Shown: piece by piece, positions 48,101 to 60,100 of the stretch
Position numbering within the stretch: position 1 is the first letter of the stretch
Layout: the number at the start of each line of letters is the position of its first letter
Source: Aplidium turbinatum
Lineage: Eukaryota > Chordata > Ascidiacea > Aplousobranchia > Polyclinidae
Length of the DNA stretch: 64,000 nucleotides
Assembly: GCA_918807975.1 (NCBI GenBank)
Contig: OU964919.1
Location: 14,650,001-14,714,000, forward strand
Direction: 5' to 3'
Program-made: the position numbers and the translations under genes
Notes under the pieces: model-generated
Database searches by the model: none
Seen by the model: only the letters and a program-made list of their open reading frames with translations
What the model was told of the DNA's origin: nothing

Positions 48101-51100
48101 TCACTGGGATGGGAAGAGCTTACCCACTCTTCAAAACAAATACGAAAAAGAAGAGATATTGGCCATCGCCATTGGCAAGTTCCCTGATGAACTAAAGTTA
48201 CTGGGAACACCTGCTTATCAATCTGGTATGGAAAAGCGAGCTGACGGAATCATATCAAGACTGACCTTAGAGTTACTCCAAGAATGGCAATGCTCTGAAA
48301 AAGTTGTGAGTATGGTATTTGACACAACCTCATCAAACACTGGACACTTGACTGCTATCCAAAATCAGGCACGTCTTGAACGTGCACTATTCTGGGCAGG
48401 TTGTTCTCATCATGTCGGTGAGTTGATAGTGGGACATGTATTTGAGGACTTGAAGATAGATGTCAGCAAGTCACCAGAAGTAACTTTATTTACCAGGATT
48501 CGTAAAAACTGGAATTATATTTCACATGACATCAATCAACCACTCAACTACTTTGACATTTCCAAGCTCCCAAAAGAAGCACACGAGTATGTTTTGAAAT
48601 GGAAAGATAAACTGATTTGTTTATCAGAGCAGAAAGCCAAGTTCTTGAGGGATGACTATAAAGAGATGATAAATTTGTGTGTGTCATACTTAACTCCAGC
48701 CACACAGGTAAAATTCTGTGTCCTCGAGCTGTGCATAAGACCAGGTGGATGGCCAAGTTGATTTATGCATTAAAACTTGTTCTACTGGAGGATCAAATTG
48801 CAGCTCTGCCGAAGGGAACTGTCATGACAACTTCTCAGGCCACCAAGATTAGAGATTTTGTGAACGTTGTCTCACTTGTGTACTGTACCTGGTGGTTTAG
48901 ATGCAGTGTAGCCAGTAGCCACTGATGCACCTTTGAATAGCTTACAGTTATATATAGACATTCTGAAGTACAAAGCCATCAACAGCATCATATCAGACAG
49001 TGCTGCACGATGTCTCAAACGACATTTGTGGTACTTGTCCAGTGAATTTGTTCCTACATCTTCATTCAGTTCTAAAGTGAGCAATGCAGATAAGCGTCAA
49101 ATAGCTGACAGACTTCTCAATTTAAAACCGGCAGAACCACTTGCTGCTCCAACTAGACGTTTCGGCACCAGGTACGGAAAACCTGCATTTCCGGACTCCA
49201 TTAAGCTAGACTCCAAACTTTCAGATTTTGTTGATGTGGACTCATGGGTTTTTTTCTCATCTTTAAGAATTAAAGATGAATTCCTTGTTTTACCGGTCAA
49301 AGATCGGGAGTTGTGCAAGGCCTATCAAGAAGCTAAATGCAATGTTAGAGCTATAAATGTTACCAATGATATTGCTGAGAGAGGCGTGAAACTCAGTACT
49401 GATTTTTTAAATAGTGCAAGAATTGAAGAAAATTACCAAAACACACTCCAAGTAGTGGAGAATGCGAGAAAAATGACACTTAATTTGTGAGAGAAAAAAA
49501 AGAACTCTTCAAACAATGAAAATGTATCATTGTGTATCAATTGTGTACTGTACCTTAATGTGTATTTTTCTTGTATCTATAATTATGTGTACCGTAAAAC
49601 AGCACAACTTTGCCCAAAATTTGTGAGTTAAAGTTTGACCACAATATGGTCTTAATATTTTATTGGATTTGTCTAATGGATAATATTTAACAGTATTATT
49701 CATTAGACAAATCCTATAAAACATGAAGACCATATTGTAGTCACACTTTAACTCACAAATTTTGGGCAAAATTGTCCATCCGGGCAAAGTTGTGCTACTG
49801 TATTTTACGGTATCTATAAGAATGCTCAATACTAAGAGCAATATCAATACATTTCATTAGGAACACATAAAGTCTTCTTTGTAGATATAGATACATAATA
49901 GAGTGTATCAGAATGTGTATCTTAATTTTGGTAACTTGTCCAAAATGTTAGAAATAGTCAAAATAATTACATGAATGCATGTATTTTGTATGAGGTTATA
50001 TACAGTAATTGTACAATTTTTGTTACTTTTTCGGAAATTATGGGATTTTTTGATAGTGGTGTTGCCCACATAGACATTCACCAATCTCACTGATATTTGG
50101 CCCAGCATAGTTACTCATCTAATTGAACAAACAGGGGAATCTACAAATGAATCGGGTAAAAAAATTCAAAAAAGTCGGCATTGTGTGCACCCTACTGTAC
50201 ATCAGCTTCGTTAATAAGAAGTTGAGCGGCTGGCACGAATGGGTGACTGGGTGTCTTGATTTCAGTCGACGGGGGTGCTCGTTTGGGAGAGCAGATATCT
50301 TGTGGTGGAGAAGGTGGTTAGGCCCGTCCAGAGCCCGTCGACCGAGAGACAGAGTGGCTTCTTTGCGACGAAGCTCAGCGGGTTGGATGCCAGCGAGAAT
50401 CGGGAGATTGTCCAATGGTGTGGGACGCAGGCATCCGGTCACTGTGCGCAGGGCGCTGTTTATGGCAGTGTCGATGTTATGGCAGTGAGCACTGCGGCAC
50501 CAAACAGGTGCACAGTACTCTGCTGAAGAGTAGACAAGGGCTAAGGCTGCCATACGCAAAGTGTCAGGCTGTCAGCCCTAGCCCCCCAGCTACAGCCTGC
50601 CAGGCGCTTGAGTAGCGCAGCGCGGGATGTGAGTTTCTTGCGCAGTGACACCAAATGGTGGCGGTATGTGAGCGATCTGTCCAGTGTCACCCCAAGATAA
50701 TTTGATTAAAGCCCTGATTAAAATCAAGCCCTGATGAAATTTATCTAACCAAGTAAATTGTCTGAGTTGATCGACAATTTTTCTCTCAGAAACTTGATCA
50801 CTACAATACGGAAAAAAAGGTTAAAAGAACAGGCGCCTTGGCAAAGCAGTAGCAGTAACTTTCAAGTTTGATTGTTGCTTGCGTGAAAGAAGAGGTTCGT
50901 TATTTTTACAAGGGTTGTTACGAATGTTACGTCACGTGCATTTATTGCAACCTAACTCTAGCCTTATCTTTTCTACTAAATTAACTGAAACATGAATATA
51001 GCCTATTGCGCAGTGCTGTCGATGGTCTGAGCCAAGTGGCAACTGGGCACTCGTTGGTAGGATTGTCTCACCAACGATGTAATCCTCCATCGTGTTAGGT

Positions 51101-54100
51101 TTCCCAACCTAGAAGCCACCATATTGCAACACCACCTCTGCTGGACATGACGTATCGGGTGGACCCAAATAGGCTTCCTCGAATAATGCTCTATGAGGAA
51201 CTGGAAACCAGGAAGAGACCCTTTGGAACTTGGAAGACCAAAAATTCGATATAAAGATCAGCTTGAAGTATCCTAGAGCCAAGTTATCATTGATGTGGAA
51301 TCGTTAGAACAACTTGTCAGTGACTGATCAACCTGAAGAAAGAAACCTAAGAATGACACGGAATTTTTCGAAAAAGAAAACTGGAAACAAAAGGCTCAGG
51401 ACAAACAAAACATTAGAAAAGAAAAGTTACCCACTCTCCATCTACAAAATGATTTCTGTCCACGTCTTCCATCACAGACTGGGCTTGCAAAGTCACATCC
51501 GACAGCTTGAAGACAAAACCAATGCTCAGACACGAGCTTGAGTCGACGACGACTGACGATGGTTAATATGTGATAAATGTAAATCCGTTTACTGTAAAGG
51601 CGTCACAGGAAAAAAGTTGCTCAGTGACTTCATCATCAATTGGCCGATCGCTAGCAATTAAGACATTTTCTAGTTGATCGCAATCGATGAGAAGTTGGCC
51701 ACCCCTGAGTACACAGTACTTTTTGATTATTTACATGTTGTAAAGTAAATTGTTAAGCAACCTGAGAATTGCTTAGATAGATGACACGGTTGATGACGTG
51801 GTTAACGGTTTGATGGTTAATTCATTCCTTTGGTTTAACTCCATTTTTAACTTCATTCCGTTGACATTTAAGAACGAGGACTACCACTTTGTACATTTGC
51901 TTCCTAGAGGGAAGGCACAAGTTACAGTCACGCTCAAAAGTTTAAAACCACTTTTACTTTTTCACTCTAGTTGCACTTAAACTTTCATTTCAATTTCTGT
52001 GCGTATAATTTTTATTGAGCCAAACTACTAATGGCAATGAGATATAGCATTTTAGAAAGTGTGGGCCAAATCTTCTAACATTACGGATTATGGGTTTCAA
52101 ATTCTAACATGTGTGCCGGATCTTTTCTTTTGCTGCAACAATCTGAGTGAAAACAAGGTTTTGAAGCAAATGTCATGCCATAGAATATTATAGAGTGTTT
52201 CAGTAGCTGTTTTTTTATTGTTTCTGTTTATACTTACAGACGAATCATACCCAGATTGGGACCATGATAGCCAGGACAGTTACGTGAAGCCGAAGAAGCA
52301 CAGCCGGGAGTCAAGCGCATCTGCGTCGTTCGAGTGCCAGATTTGCAACGCCACTTTTCCCCAGGTAGTTCAACACATTAAAACGTCTGTACACTATCCA
52401 CTTCTTTACGCAAGCATTACAGCTTCAGTCTTCATTATCAAACTTGGCCTATTTTTTTGTCTCAAAGTTCTAGCGAGATGCATTTTCTGCACGACCTTGA
52501 TCCATTACAATCATAAAACGTCTCTTTTTCGATTAAGTTCATATCACAACAAAGTAGTTATGTTTCCATAAAAATTTATAGGCTTTTTTAGTTTCTTGTC
52601 ATATCTCCCTTTATTGCAAAAAGTCTGGACAGTAGTGCATAGAAAGAAGACTATCTCATTATGTAGTATTTTGATATACACGCAAACTATATTAAATTAA
52701 TTGTGATACATACTATATTACATAAAAACAATGAAAACTATTAATACTACAAAAAGTGCTCAATGCTAAGCAAAAAGGCAAAGCAGAGCGAATTATATCA
52801 AATATAGTTATTACTATCTGAAGCCTTTACAAATTGTTTCACCTAACGGATCATCAGAAGGTCTTATTTGAATAAGACCTTCTGATGATCCGTTAGGTGA
52901 AACAATTTGTAAAGGCTTTAGCTAGTAATAACTATATTTGATTCACTATATTACATACTAATAATGATATATATTATATACCATATGAGTCTGTATTAAG
53001 TCAACTTTTTATTGAAAGCTTTTGACTTGCAGGTTCTTGCGTATCAGCTTCACCTCCTGTGCCACGACGAGAAACCGGCTTATAAATGTGACATTTGTGG
53101 CAAGACTGAGACCACGAACGGTCAAATGAAGGTATGAAGATTGATGTGTTGAATCTGTGCAACCTATGCGCAGTTGCGCACTGTTAATAGACAACCACGT
53201 GTATGTGTGAAAATAGGAAAAAAATCTAATCTCTTTTCTTTCGATCTCAAGTATGTCAATTTTGTTTCTCTTTAAATGTGAGTAGACGTATCAAAAGATA
53301 GTAGGCCAGTTGATTGACCTGGCTGTTGTTATGGTAATTTTTAAAAACATTTCACTCAGGGCCAGTTTTGATAATTTTTGAGAATTTATCCTGCAAGCAG
53401 TTTGGTAACCGCATCTATTGCGCACGCGAAATAGAGTAGTTGCTGGAGTGGAGTAGACTTAAGAAAAAGTTGACTTTCCCGTTTATGAATGTCAAACTGC
53501 GTTGTCAGCTGCAATAGTTTACACGTCATTTGTTTCAGAAACACATGGAGGAATTCCACTCCGCCAACAGCGATCAGAGTAAGACCGTCTGTTTGATTAT
53601 TTATTTTCTTTTTTTATAGTTTTGGTTTGAAATCCGAACCTGGCACTTTATCTCGTCGTGTGCCAACTTGCTTAAAAACTCTCATCATTCTAGAAACCCC
53701 ATTGTCGTCTGTGGCTGCACTTTTTCTCTGTATGCATTTCTCGAATGCCTCATTTCTCCAGCAAGGTATAATCGTCCGGTTCTAACCAATAATAGGTGAA
53801 ACAGCCCTAAACATCTCTTGGAGATCTTTGCCAGCTGTGAATCCACAGTTGTTGATAAACTTTTGTGTCTTGGATTGGCCTGAAACTCTTTGCGGATTTT
53901 AATCCTATACCGAGTCATCAGCATTCTGCAGGACCTGCAAGATCTTGTAACGGCACGTTCGCTCTCGAACACTCATCAGACTTCTGCTGGAAATCTTGAA
54001 AAAAGTAACGTTACGAATGTTTTACGCAACTTGACGCTGCAGTAGTTTGAAGTATTTTTGTGAACAATTTTTTCCCTGCACTGATTTAAACTACATAGGC

Positions 54101-57100
54101 TACTGCAAGTTGAAGCATCTACCGGTAAACGAAACTTTCGAAATAATTCCTATGTTAGTAAAGGTGTTTTCCGGCCTTTATTATATTATAGAGCAGAAAA
54201 GCTTACTGAAACAAAGAAAATTTTTGAGAAAGGATTACTCCACCCAAACGTCAACCAAGCACAGCCATTGTCGAATGCTGGTGTCATGCTACGTTAAAAA
54301 AGTTGTCTTGTTTTATCGAAGGAAAGCGATTTAAGTGTTCTGGCTCTGATAGGGGTCGTTTGTAAAGTAATAACAAGAAGCTTCTTTTTCACGTGCCCTT
54401 TCTACTGTTTTATGCACATGTGTTATTATTTATTGTGTCTTTCGTTTGAATCTTTCCTCAGTTGTGAGGTAAAGTAAGTTTTAATGGATAGTCTAAAGAT
54501 TGTAAATAATAAGCCTATTTCGCTTGGGACCGTCATAGTTGGTGGAATGTGTTGCCAGTCATTCAATTTTCTCTTGTATCAATGTTTTTTGTGCCGAATC
54601 ATGCACCTTTTCAGTCATGCCCGCCCGCACGTCGCCTCATTATTGCCTTCCCTGTGAGAGGAGTTTTTCAACCGCGCACAACCTCAGCGTCCACATGAAG
54701 ACCCACAATTCGCGGGATCTCTCTGTGACTGCAAAAGTCACGAAAGATAAATCTTCATCCACGTGCACCATCTGTGCGAAAGTCTTCAAGAACAAGAGCC
54801 ACCTCCGCCGCCACATGTCCATCCACACAGGTTTGCTGTGTTGCTTTTCTAGTTGTTCGCTTCGTGCACTAGTCGCTCAATGACGCAACAGTTCATCGAA
54901 CGACAATTAATCGAAAATGATTTTTATTTGACAATTTACTGAAACGAGGTTATTTTATCGATGCAAAACTTTCTTTTATCAAGAAGGAAATAGTTTATGT
55001 AGTTTTCTTTGTAGATTTTACACAAAATGCCGTTTCGATCAATGTTCTTACGAAACGAGTATGGAATAACCCATCAAGGCTCTGTCAGTCCGAGGATAAA
55101 GATTCAAAACCAAATCCTGTCATACTCAGATGCTGTAACAACATAATAGGTAGCCTATACTCTAAATTATTTATTGTTCTTCAGATGAATTGTCGTAGCT
55201 CCTGGTCACGTAAAGAACAAAGCAATACGAATAACTTGATTTGTCCTTCATCACGAAACATTATTACTGTCTATGTTTTTGCAACAATGTACATCGAAGT
55301 GTTGTTAACGCAAAAGCGTGCAATTTTACAAATCCACTTTTTCAATGTTTATAATTTGCAATTACTTAATGTTCGAAAACTAGACCGGAGAGACCTTTGG
55401 ACTTGGCGTTTGTTTTGAAATTTTTCAATCACAACCAGGTTTTTGCCATTTGTGAAAATACCATTTCGTTTATTGCACTTCGCGCAATATCTGACTAGTG
55501 GCTTTATACTTTCTAGCTTCTATTATGGGAATATCACTTCCTTTATCTTCGGCTATTTATGAAACTACACTGCCCCACGTAACTGTGTTTTCATTGATTT
55601 CACACCATGATATGCCATGCAGTTGGTTACCAAAAATTTTTCCTCCCCAGCTAGCAAATCACTCCTTGTTAACATAAACGTCTGCACAGGTTGAATCAAT
55701 GTAAAAAAGGATAGATTTGCTAGCTGAGTCGTGATATTTTTTGCCGTAATCATTGTGTCATCCAACATTTCCACAGTCTTAACTAATTGATCATCAAATC
55801 GATATTTCACGCCCAGGTGAGCGTAAGCATTGCTGCTCGACATGCGGCAAGCGGTTTCTGAAGACTGATCATTTGAAACGTCATGAACGCACGCACACAA
55901 ACGAACGTCCGTTCGCCTGCGAAGATTGCGGTAAAACCTTTCGCGACAAGGATTACCTCAAAGTACGTAGAACTAACCTTTCATGGTAGAAAATGTATCA
56001 ACCCTACATTCCAACTTGGTTTCATGCCAGTTGGCAAAATATATCCTTTTCACATTCATTCAATGTCGTGGACGTCAAATCAATGTAAAGGAATAGATTT
56101 TGCTAGTAGGGATGTAGTATATTTTATACAAGGCTTTTTAGAAACGGTTTTAAGCCATATTTTGTCCTTTAGCTATGTGTGCTCAAGGCATATTGACTGA
56201 TTTGTGAACAGGAGCAAAATATCTGGGCTAGAACATAGTAATAAATTAGTCCTCAATTAAATATTCCATGTGCAATCAAATCAGTTTTCAAAATTTCTGC
56301 CTAATTTTGTGTGAATTTTGTCGACGTGGCGTAGCCAAGTCAGTAACGCCCTATCAGGTTCTAGAATGTTGGACTTGAAGCATTCTGTGTTTCCTAGTTT
56401 GCTTAGTACATTCCAAACATCGGTCACACTCTGTTGTAGCGCCACCAGGTGTCGCACTCTTCTGAACGTCCGTATTTTTGCGAGATTTGCGGCAAGCAAT
56501 TCAAGGAGAAAAGTACTTTGTCGTCTCACCAGAAGAGCCATTCAGCAACTGCAAAGTCTTGCGAGATTTGTGGAAAATGTGAGTTTTCTTCATGACACCG
56601 AAAACCATTAACAAAGCAAAATTAATCACGTGATTTAGACAGGCTCGTTTCATCTGAGTGTCTTCATTGTCTGTGAGTTTGCAAACATTGTAATTTCGTC
56701 TTTGCAAACAATGGTTCAACTTCACACATTGGTCCCACCTATGATGTTCTAAAATCCGTCATTTTTACATTGATTCAAAGTCTGCAGACGTTGAATCAAT
56801 GCAAAAATGAAGAATTCTGCTGTCTGGGATACCGTATACGAAATTAAACGTCATGGCATGATGTATTTTAACTGGAGGCTAAAACTATAGTCTAGTCTGA
56901 CGTAAAATTAAACATACAGCATCACAACTGTATTTATTTTTACTTTAAATCCACCTCCATATATGTACGACTGTACGTGCAGTAGATGTGGAATATATGC
57001 TGAGTAGTGAGTACATTTGTTCTCCTTGCAGCGTTCAAGTCCTCCGAGAGGTTACGAACCCACACAATGAAACACACAGAAGAAAAGCCGCATGTCTGTG

Positions 57101-60100
57101 AAACGTGTGGAAGGAAATTTGCTTACGTAGGAAGGCTACGTAAGCATCTGCTAACGCACACAGGTAGGAAGATTGCTGCTCATGTACTGAGAATCGAGAA
57201 ATGATAAGGTTAAATCTTGAGCTCAATAGCATGGAGCACAATTTGTCAACTGGGGTATCTTTTTCACTGGTGGTATGTTACTCTTGTCTAATGAGGTAAA
57301 TTCAGAGAAGAGCAAGGTGACGATTATTGCGTACTTTAGACCCTGAAATAGTCGATTGAATAAGTTTCTCTTTTAAAGGTCGTACACGGATAGTCAAGAG
57401 TAAAAATAGTGAAAATCCATGAAAGATACGTTTTCTTCAGCTTTCTACATTATAAGATCTTAAAAAAAGCTGTGTTTTTTATAATCAGCTTTACAAGGTT
57501 TCCAACTCAGACCGCGTGATCGAAGTTAAATTCTTCATGAACATGTCTCATGACTGTGCATGAAGTTGACTTGGGCATTTTTTCAGTGTTCTAGCGTTAT
57601 TAAAAAGCTAATTCTAAAACTCGAAACCATAGTTTTGTTGTGATAGTGTATTATTCTTTAGTATTTCTTTTAAAAATATTTTCTTATATGCTAGAAAAGA
57701 GCTGTATGACTAACCGAAAACGTTAGCTTATTGTTCTTGTTTTTATAATGTTAAATGTAGTGTTGTTGCTGGGTTAGGTCTGTTTACGGTTATTAAAAAG
57801 CGTTCGTTAAATGGCTCAAGAGAGGAAATTCTTTGATTTTTTCAGGAGAGCGACCATATCATTGCGAGACATGTGGAAAGCGATTCCGTGACAACCATTC
57901 TCTCCGGCTGCATAAAAAGATTCACACCGGCATCGGCCTTTTTCCTTGCCAGCACTGTGAGAAGCAGTTCACTAACCAGTACCACCTCACAAGGCACGAG
58001 CGAATGCACACAGGTAGCTCACTGGATTCCAACCGGTGTCTTTATCAAGTTGTAATAATCATGAGTTTGGTTTCTACATTTTAGGCTCTTTATTTATTTA
58101 TTAGCTGCCTTAATATCACTTTTTGTTTTGTCCATTGCGATGGCACGCAGTGTACTGCGAATCGCAAATGTAACACAACATGTATCTACACTACAGCCTT
58201 GTGCATATTAATTGACTCAGGACAGTTTTTTCACATTTTTTGAAGATGTTGTTGTATCATTCAATTCTAAATCGATTTCTATGGTGTTGTTTAATAACGT
58301 TAGTTCATGGGCTTTAATAAGAGCATTTTAAAGAGATTACACATTATTGCATCAGCCGACTGACGCAATACAGTATACTGCATTACATCAGCCTCATTGA
58401 TTCTCTTAGCATCCATCACACAGCTCTGTAAGGCAGTGGACATCACTGCTGTTCGAAGGCGGCTTCTGAAGGTGGGTCGTGCAGCCCACAGACCACTCAA
58501 AAACAACTTCTGACACAGAAAATGAAGACTAAACGATTGTTATTGGCAAAGAAGTATCGGCACTGGACAAAGCAAGACTGGCGGAAGTGATGTTTTCAGA
58601 CGAAAGCCATTTTTGCGTTCAAGGACAGAGGAGTCAACATGTCCGCCGCTCCCCTGATGACAAACTCCGTGAATGTCACATCGACCAAACCGTGATGCAC
58701 CCTGAAAAAAGTGTTCTGGGGTTGTTTCTGTTTTCATGGTGTGGGATCACTTCGTCCAACCGAAAGAATGATGAGATCTGCCCAATACATCGACGTGATA
58801 GGTGATAGACAAAAAAGCGATCCCAGACATTCGGAAGGCGTTTCCAGATGGTTCAGGGGTGTTTCGACAGGACCTAGCTTCTTGCCATATGTCGAAGATT
58901 GTGACCAATATTTTCAAATTAAACAAGATAAAAGTGTCGGACTGGCCTGAAAACTCACCAGATTAAAATCTTATCAAAAATATATGGTTAATCGTAAAGA
59001 CTCGTCTCTGCAAAAAGGATTGTACAACCGAAACCAAGCTGGCTGAGGCCACAATTCAGGTCTGATACCACGACGAACAAATACAGAAAACCGTGAAAAT
59101 TAATCGACTCCATGTCCAAGCGAGTTTCACAGGTGGTAGAGAGTATAGGCGGTCACAAATAAACGATTATTTTGATGAAATTGTTATTGTTTAAACTGTT
59201 TGAGTCAATTAATATGCACAAGGGTGTACAACTGTACAAGTAAATTAGTACAAAGTTGGGGTTATCGCAATAATTACAAAAAATTAAAAAAAAACTACCT
59301 GGTTAATTCAGTTTACTGGTAAATTAACGGTAAATAAAGATTTGTATGCAATAGATTAGCAGCATGATCGTTGCTTACTTCACAAGATAGACAGTAGCGT
59401 AGCCAGGAATTTTGAAAGGGGGGGGTTTTGACAACCCAGCGGCGGGGGGTCTGGGGGGTCTCCCCCAGAAAATTTTGAAAAATTACTTTGAACTTGGTGC
59501 ATTCTGAGAGCATTTTCAACAAAAATGTGGGTATGAATATTCCTGTAAAATGGTGCTGTCCGATGGCATAGCAAAAGGATAAGATCATGTTTTTTTCGGC
59601 ATTTTTCGGAAATAAAGCTAAGTCTCTGTCTTTTCTTGTTGCTAATTCCTGGCTGAGATGTTTGGTATTGGCAAAACTCGCTCTTTTAATGCAGTTTTGT
59701 TTAAAATTAGGCAATTTGTTTTAGACTGAAAGCATCATTCTCAATATCGTGACGTCACACGCGTGCCAAAGGGGGGGGGTTGTAACCCCCAAAACCCCCC
59801 CCTTGGCTACGCCACTGAAGATAGATATTAACGACCTGTTTTAGCTTGATACTGCGAGTTCGCTGTGGTAATAGCGAATTGCACTAGCTTTCGGAACACA
59901 GTTTCCTAGTCATGTGCTATGACGAATGGTGTTGAAGTCAGTGAGTCGTTCTTTAAGGTGGCTCTTTTGTTTGGTTTGAGGCTGCTGGCTGTTGATTTTC
60001 TGTGTTGTTAGGCGTTATTGCTGTGAGTGTGAAATTTTGTTAAATCAGTTGATTAAGCGATCAGTTAATCAACTAATTCAACACAATTTCACAGCAACAA

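Larger units (their letters stand above)
46763..50194 (+). mobile_element. TAGGGTG-type DDE transposon, copy 2 (plus), inside the LINE
   Basis: Perfect 18-base ends TAGGGTGCACACAATGCC and the inverse GGCATTGTGTGCACCCTA; exact 8-bp duplication CTGTACAT (46755-46762, 50195-50202). It carries the transposase at 47928-49490, a nested hAT at 47033-47813 and an inverted-repeat MITE at 49590-49812. Confidence 0.93.
46325..50706 (-). mobile_element. 5'-truncated LINE with 13-bp target duplication
   Basis: Minus-strand reverse transcriptase C-terminus: YLGVTLDRSLTYRHHLVSL near 50690, then SSAEYCAPVWCRSAHCHN, AINSALRTVTGCLRPTP, LNFLLTKLMYS (50119-50559) and, after the nested element, AWVRLNRLRTGVGLFRSTMH, CECGAKEQTADHIINDC (46470-46772) and LRVMDDETKDWLF. 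This is a Jockey-like 3' half. TAAAGCCCTGATT flanks it at 46312-46324 and 50707-50719, a typical LINE duplication. Apart from the nested transposon and a stop near the C-terminus it is quite well kept, so the insertion is fairly recent. Confidence 0.85.

Noticed and set aside
53685-53972. 95-residue minus-strand frame in a BTB intron
   Set aside because: Basic composition but no recognisable domain, and no repeat borders; left unannotated.
59313-59714. 133-residue minus-strand frame, similar to frames near 27.2 and 31.4 kb
   Set aside because: The similarity arises because all lie in copies of one MITE; the frames differ between copies and extend over terminal repeats.
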